Of a stretch of DNA of 64,000 nucleotides, positions 61,541-64,000 are shown one piece after another. The notes under the pieces are model-generated. The model had not been told where the DNA came from and did no database searches. It saw nothing but the letters and a program-made list of their open reading frames with translations. Every line of letters starts with the position of its first letter. Position 1 is the stretch's first letter. Location: the NCBI RefSeq assembly GCF_965277665.1, contig NZ_OZ255835.1, forward strand, positions 1,302,001-1,366,000. Reading direction: 5' to 3'. A program made the translations under genes and the position numbers. The DNA is from Lichenicoccus sp965277665. Lineage in GTDB: Bacteria > Pseudomonadota > Alphaproteobacteria > Acetobacterales > Acetobacteraceae.

Positions 61541-64000
61541 ATGGACTCGTTCGAGAAGACCAGCTCACGCGAGCCGATCCTGCGATCGCCGCCGCGCATT
61601 GCGCTGCTGCCAGGGTCCCCGCCGCCTCGCGATGCGGCCAGTTATGCGGGGGCCACGCACCTCCTGTTGCCCGACCTGCTGCAGGTCGGCGGCGACGCGG
61701 GTGTGCTCAGCAGCCCGAAGGCGGCATGGCAGGCCATCGCCGCGGCTGCAGTCGCGCTGACCGGCGGACGGGTCGCACCGCCGCTGCCGCTGCTCATCGA
61801 CCTGGCACTCGACTGTGTTGCCGTCGATGGCGATGCGGCGCGCGACCGACCCGACCTATTCGAGCCGCCGGATCGCGGCCAGGTGCTCGATCCGCGCATC
61901 CTGCACACGCCGCATCTCGCACGCCCGGTCCTGCATGACGAAGCCGGCGCGCGGCGCCTGGGCACCTGGTGGGGCGAGGCCATCGCCAGCTGGGCCGAGG
62001 CGGGTGCCAGCGGCGTCAGGCTGCGCGGGCTCGCGAACCTGCCGCGCGGCACGCTGGCGCCGTTGCTTGCCGCCCTGCGCAGCGCCGCCGCCGCCGCGAT
62101 CGTGATCGCGGACACCGCCGATGTCGCCTGGGAGGAGATCGCGACGCTCCAGGGCTGCGGTCTGGATGCCGTCACCTGCTCGCTCGCCTGGTGGAACTGG
62201 CAGGATCGCTGGTTCGGCGACGAGCTTGCGCTGCTGCGCCCGGTCGCACCGGCGGTGGCGCCGCTCCCACCGGACCAGGTGCCGCCCGGCCCGGCGCTCG
62301 AACGCGCCCTGGGCTACTGTCTCGGCAGCGGCCTCGGCTGGATCGCGGAGCCCGGTGCCGAAGCCCGCACCGCGGCCGGTGTGGCCGGTCGGATCGCGGC
62401 CGGTGCACCCGGCCGGCGTCTCACCTCGCCGGGGGAGCCGGTGCAGGCGATGCTGCGCGCCGATTCCGGGGATGCGCGCCGGGCCGGGGATGCGCGCTGG
62501 AGCGACAAGGCCGTCATCCTGCTGGTCAATGCCGCCATCGACCGGCCGGCCGGCATCGACCCGGCCGCCTTCCTGCCGGGTGTCGGGGGCGCCTTCGCGC
62601 CGTTTGCCGCCGAGGATGGCAGCACCCTGCTGCCGGGCCGGCGGGTGACCCTCGGCGCCGGCGAGAGCCGGGTGTTCGAGGCCGCCGCACTCGCAGCACC
62701 GCCGCACCCGGCGCTGGACGCCGCCGCCGCCGTCGCCGCGGCCGCATCGGCCAGGCTGGCGATCGAGGCGGTGACGCCGGCGGTCGATGGCGGCCTGTTC
62801 CCGGTCAAGCGGATCGCCGGCGAACTGGTCGAGGTCGAGGCCGACGTGATCGGCGACGGCCACGACATCCTGTCCGCCGCCCTGCAATGGCAGGCCCCGG
62901 GCGGTTCCGACTGGCAGGAGACGCGCATGCGCCTGCTGGGCAACGACCGCTGGACCGCGAGCTTCCCGCTGGCGGTGCGCGGCCTGCACCGCTACCGGGT
63001 CGTGGCATGGCGGGATCATTTCGCCACCTACCAACACGAGCTGGGCGCCAAGGCGGGCGCCGGCGTGCCGATTGCGCTCGAGCTGATCGAAGGCCGCGCG
63101 ATGGTTCGCGCCGCGTCGACGCGTCCCGGCGCCGCCGCCGCTGCGCTGGTGGAGGCGCTGGGTCGGATCGATGCCGCCGCGCAAGTCTCCAAGACAGCCG
63201 GGGCCGGCGATGAGGCATCGCAGCGCGACCTGCTGCTCGCACCCGGGCTCGCCGACCTGATGGCGGTGGCCGACGACCGCCCGCACCTCGTCGCCTCGGC
63301 CGCGATCCCGGTCGATGCCGAGCGCACCGGGGCCGGGTTCGCCAGCTGGTACGAGGTGTTCCCGCGCTCGATGAGCGACGATCCGCACCGGCACGGCACC
63401 TTCCGCGATGTCGAACGCCACCTGCCGCGCATACGCGACATGGGCTTCGATGTGCTCTACTTCCCGCCGATCCATCCCATAGGCCGCGTCAACCGCAAGG
63501 GCCCGAACAACACGCTGACGCCCGGACCCGACGATGTCGGCAGCCCGTACGCCGTGGGCTCCGAGGAGGGCGGTCACGACGCGATCCATCCGGCGCTGGG
63601 AAGCCTTGCGGAGTTCCTGCACCTCCGCCACGCCGCGGAGGCGCACGGGCTCGAGCTCGCCGTCGACTTCGCCATCCAGTGTGCGCCCGACCATCCCTGG
63701 CTGCGCGAGCACCGCGACTGGTTCGCCTGGCGGCCGGACGGCAGCATCCGCTACGCCGAGAACCCGCCGAAGAAGTACCAGGACATCGTCAATGTCGATT
63801 TCTATGCCGACGGCGCGGTGCCGGACCTGTGGATCGGGCTGGCCAACGTCGTGCTGTACTGGTGCGAGCAGGGCATCCGGCTGTTCCGGGTCGACAACCC
63901 CCACACCAAGCCGTTCGCGTTCTGGCAGTGGATGATCGGCGAGGTGCGCGCGCGCTACCCGGACGCGGTGTTCCTGGCCGAGGCCTTCACCCGGCCCAAG
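61541..64000 (+). CDS. glgE: Alpha-1,4-glucan:maltose-1-phosphate maltosyltransferase with an N-terminal extension, 5' part
   Basis: GlgE extends alpha-glucan using maltose-1-phosphate. The frame is open from ATG 61541 to the window edge (820 residues shown). Residues from about 406 match a normal GlgE: the DUF3416 domain (PVKRIAGELVEVEADVIGDGHDIL), then ASWYEVFPRSMSDDPHRHGTFRD, VLYFPPIHPIGRVNRKGPNN and YQDIVNVDFYADGAVPDLW. The nucleophile Asp785 (FRVDNPHTKPF) and acid/base Glu814 (FLAEAFTRP) are 29 residues apart. The first ~400 residues are extra, resembling a degraded GH13-like barrel (GTWWGEAIASWAEAGASGVR; SLAWWNWQDRWFGDEL). Confidence 0.88.
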   Translation, partial: MDSFEKTSSREPILRSPPRIALLPGSPPPRDAASYAGATHLLLPDLLQVGGDAGVLSSPKAAWQAIAAAAVALTGGRVAPPLPLLIDLALDCVAVDGDAARDRPDLFEPPDRGQVLDPRILHTPHLARPVLHDEAGARRLGTWWGEAIASWAEAGASGVRLRGLANLPRGTLAPLLAALRSAAAAAIVIADTADVAWEEIATLQGCGLDAVTCSLAWWNWQDRWFGDELALLRPVAPAVAPLPPDQVPPGPALERALGYCLGSGLGWIAEPGAEARTAAGVAGRIAAGAPGRRLTSPGEPVQAMLRADSGDARRAGDARWSDKAVILLVNAAIDRPAGIDPAAFLPGVGGAFAPFAAEDGSTLLPGRRVTLGAGESRVFEAAALAAPPHPALDAAAAVAAAASARLAIEAVTPAVDGGLFPVKRIAGELVEVEADVIGDGHDILSAALQWQAPGGSDWQETRMRLLGNDRWTASFPLAVRGLHRYRVVAWRDHFATYQHELGAKAGAGVPIALELIEGRAMVRAASTRPGAAAAALVEALGRIDAAAQVSKTAGAGDEASQRDLLLAPGLADLMAVADDRPHLVASAAIPVDAERTGAGFASWYEVFPRSMSDDPHRHGTFRDVERHLPRIRDMGFDVLYFPPIHPIGRVNRKGPNNTLTPGPDDVGSPYAVGSEEGGHDAIHPALGSLAEFLHLRHAAEAHGLELAVDFAIQCAPDHPWLREHRDWFAWRPDGSIRYAENPPKKYQDIVNVDFYADGAVPDLWIGLANVVLYWCEQGIRLFRVDNPHTKPFAFWQWMIGEVRARYPDAVFLAEAFTRPK

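Overview
The window is high-GC DNA from an alphaproteobacterium, most likely a member of the Acetobacteraceae (Rhodospirillales). The assignment rests on lineage-marking systems read directly from the sequence: a PhyR/NepR/ECF general stress response locus, a PopZ-type polar organizer beside valS, an scpA-scpB-tatB-tatC-serS operon, a diverged GAAC-N7-GAAC SOS box in front of uvrA, and a GlgE maltosyltransferase. No database search was possible, so genus is not claimed.

Layout. 1-5.1 kb: the 3' end of murA, then hisG-hisD, infA, maf, a short RNase E/G and yacG. 5.1-7.1 kb: a Wzm/Wzt-like polysaccharide ABC exporter pair between tRNA-Phe and tRNA-Lys. 7.1-17.6 kb: a cyclophilin, coaD, gyrA, a small NTF2-like exported protein, ssb and uvrA divergent around an SOS box, a squalene/phytoene-synthase-like protein, sodB and yajC. 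17.7-25.7 kb: a DUF815 ATPase, then a long minus-strand operon whose order is argS-like, SPOR protein, nagZ, scpA, scpB, tatB, tatC, serS. The gene at the argS place has lost the catalytic core. 25.7-33.4 kb: erpA-like, xth, rlpA-like, then valS, popZ-like, tolC-like and pcm on the minus strand.

33.5-42 kb is an accessory stretch beginning at tRNA-Cys. It holds a DUF4337 membrane protein, a LysR/NmrA pair, an NmrA pseudogene broken by a TAG codon and by expansion of an 8-bp tandem repeat, an RTX-like remnant, a second frameshifted remnant, a methyltransferase with a glycosyltransferase-style tail, and a large membrane glycosyltransferase-like pseudogene with one nonsense codon and one frameshift. 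42-50.6 kb returns to ordinary genes: an AtzG/AtzE/AtzH (HpxX/Y/Z) amidase cluster, thiL-nusB-nrdR, a ferritin-like protein with a PCu(A)C copper chaperone, a zinc alcohol dehydrogenase and glpK. 50.7-56.8 kb: recQ, an OmpA-like lipoprotein and cydDC.

56.9-61.3 kb is the general stress response locus: a HisKA_2 kinase, a 56-residue NepR that is easily missed, two ECF sigma factors and divergent phyR. Immediately downstream, a perfect GGAAC-N17-CGTT promoter lies in front of glgE, whose product carries about 400 extra N-terminal residues and runs off the window. This links the stress regulator to alpha-glucan metabolism.

At a finer scale the window is rich in short near-perfect tandem duplications, most often of 15 bp, both inside genes (in frame) and across stop codons. 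A dispersed palindromic repeat family is present in three intergenic copies.
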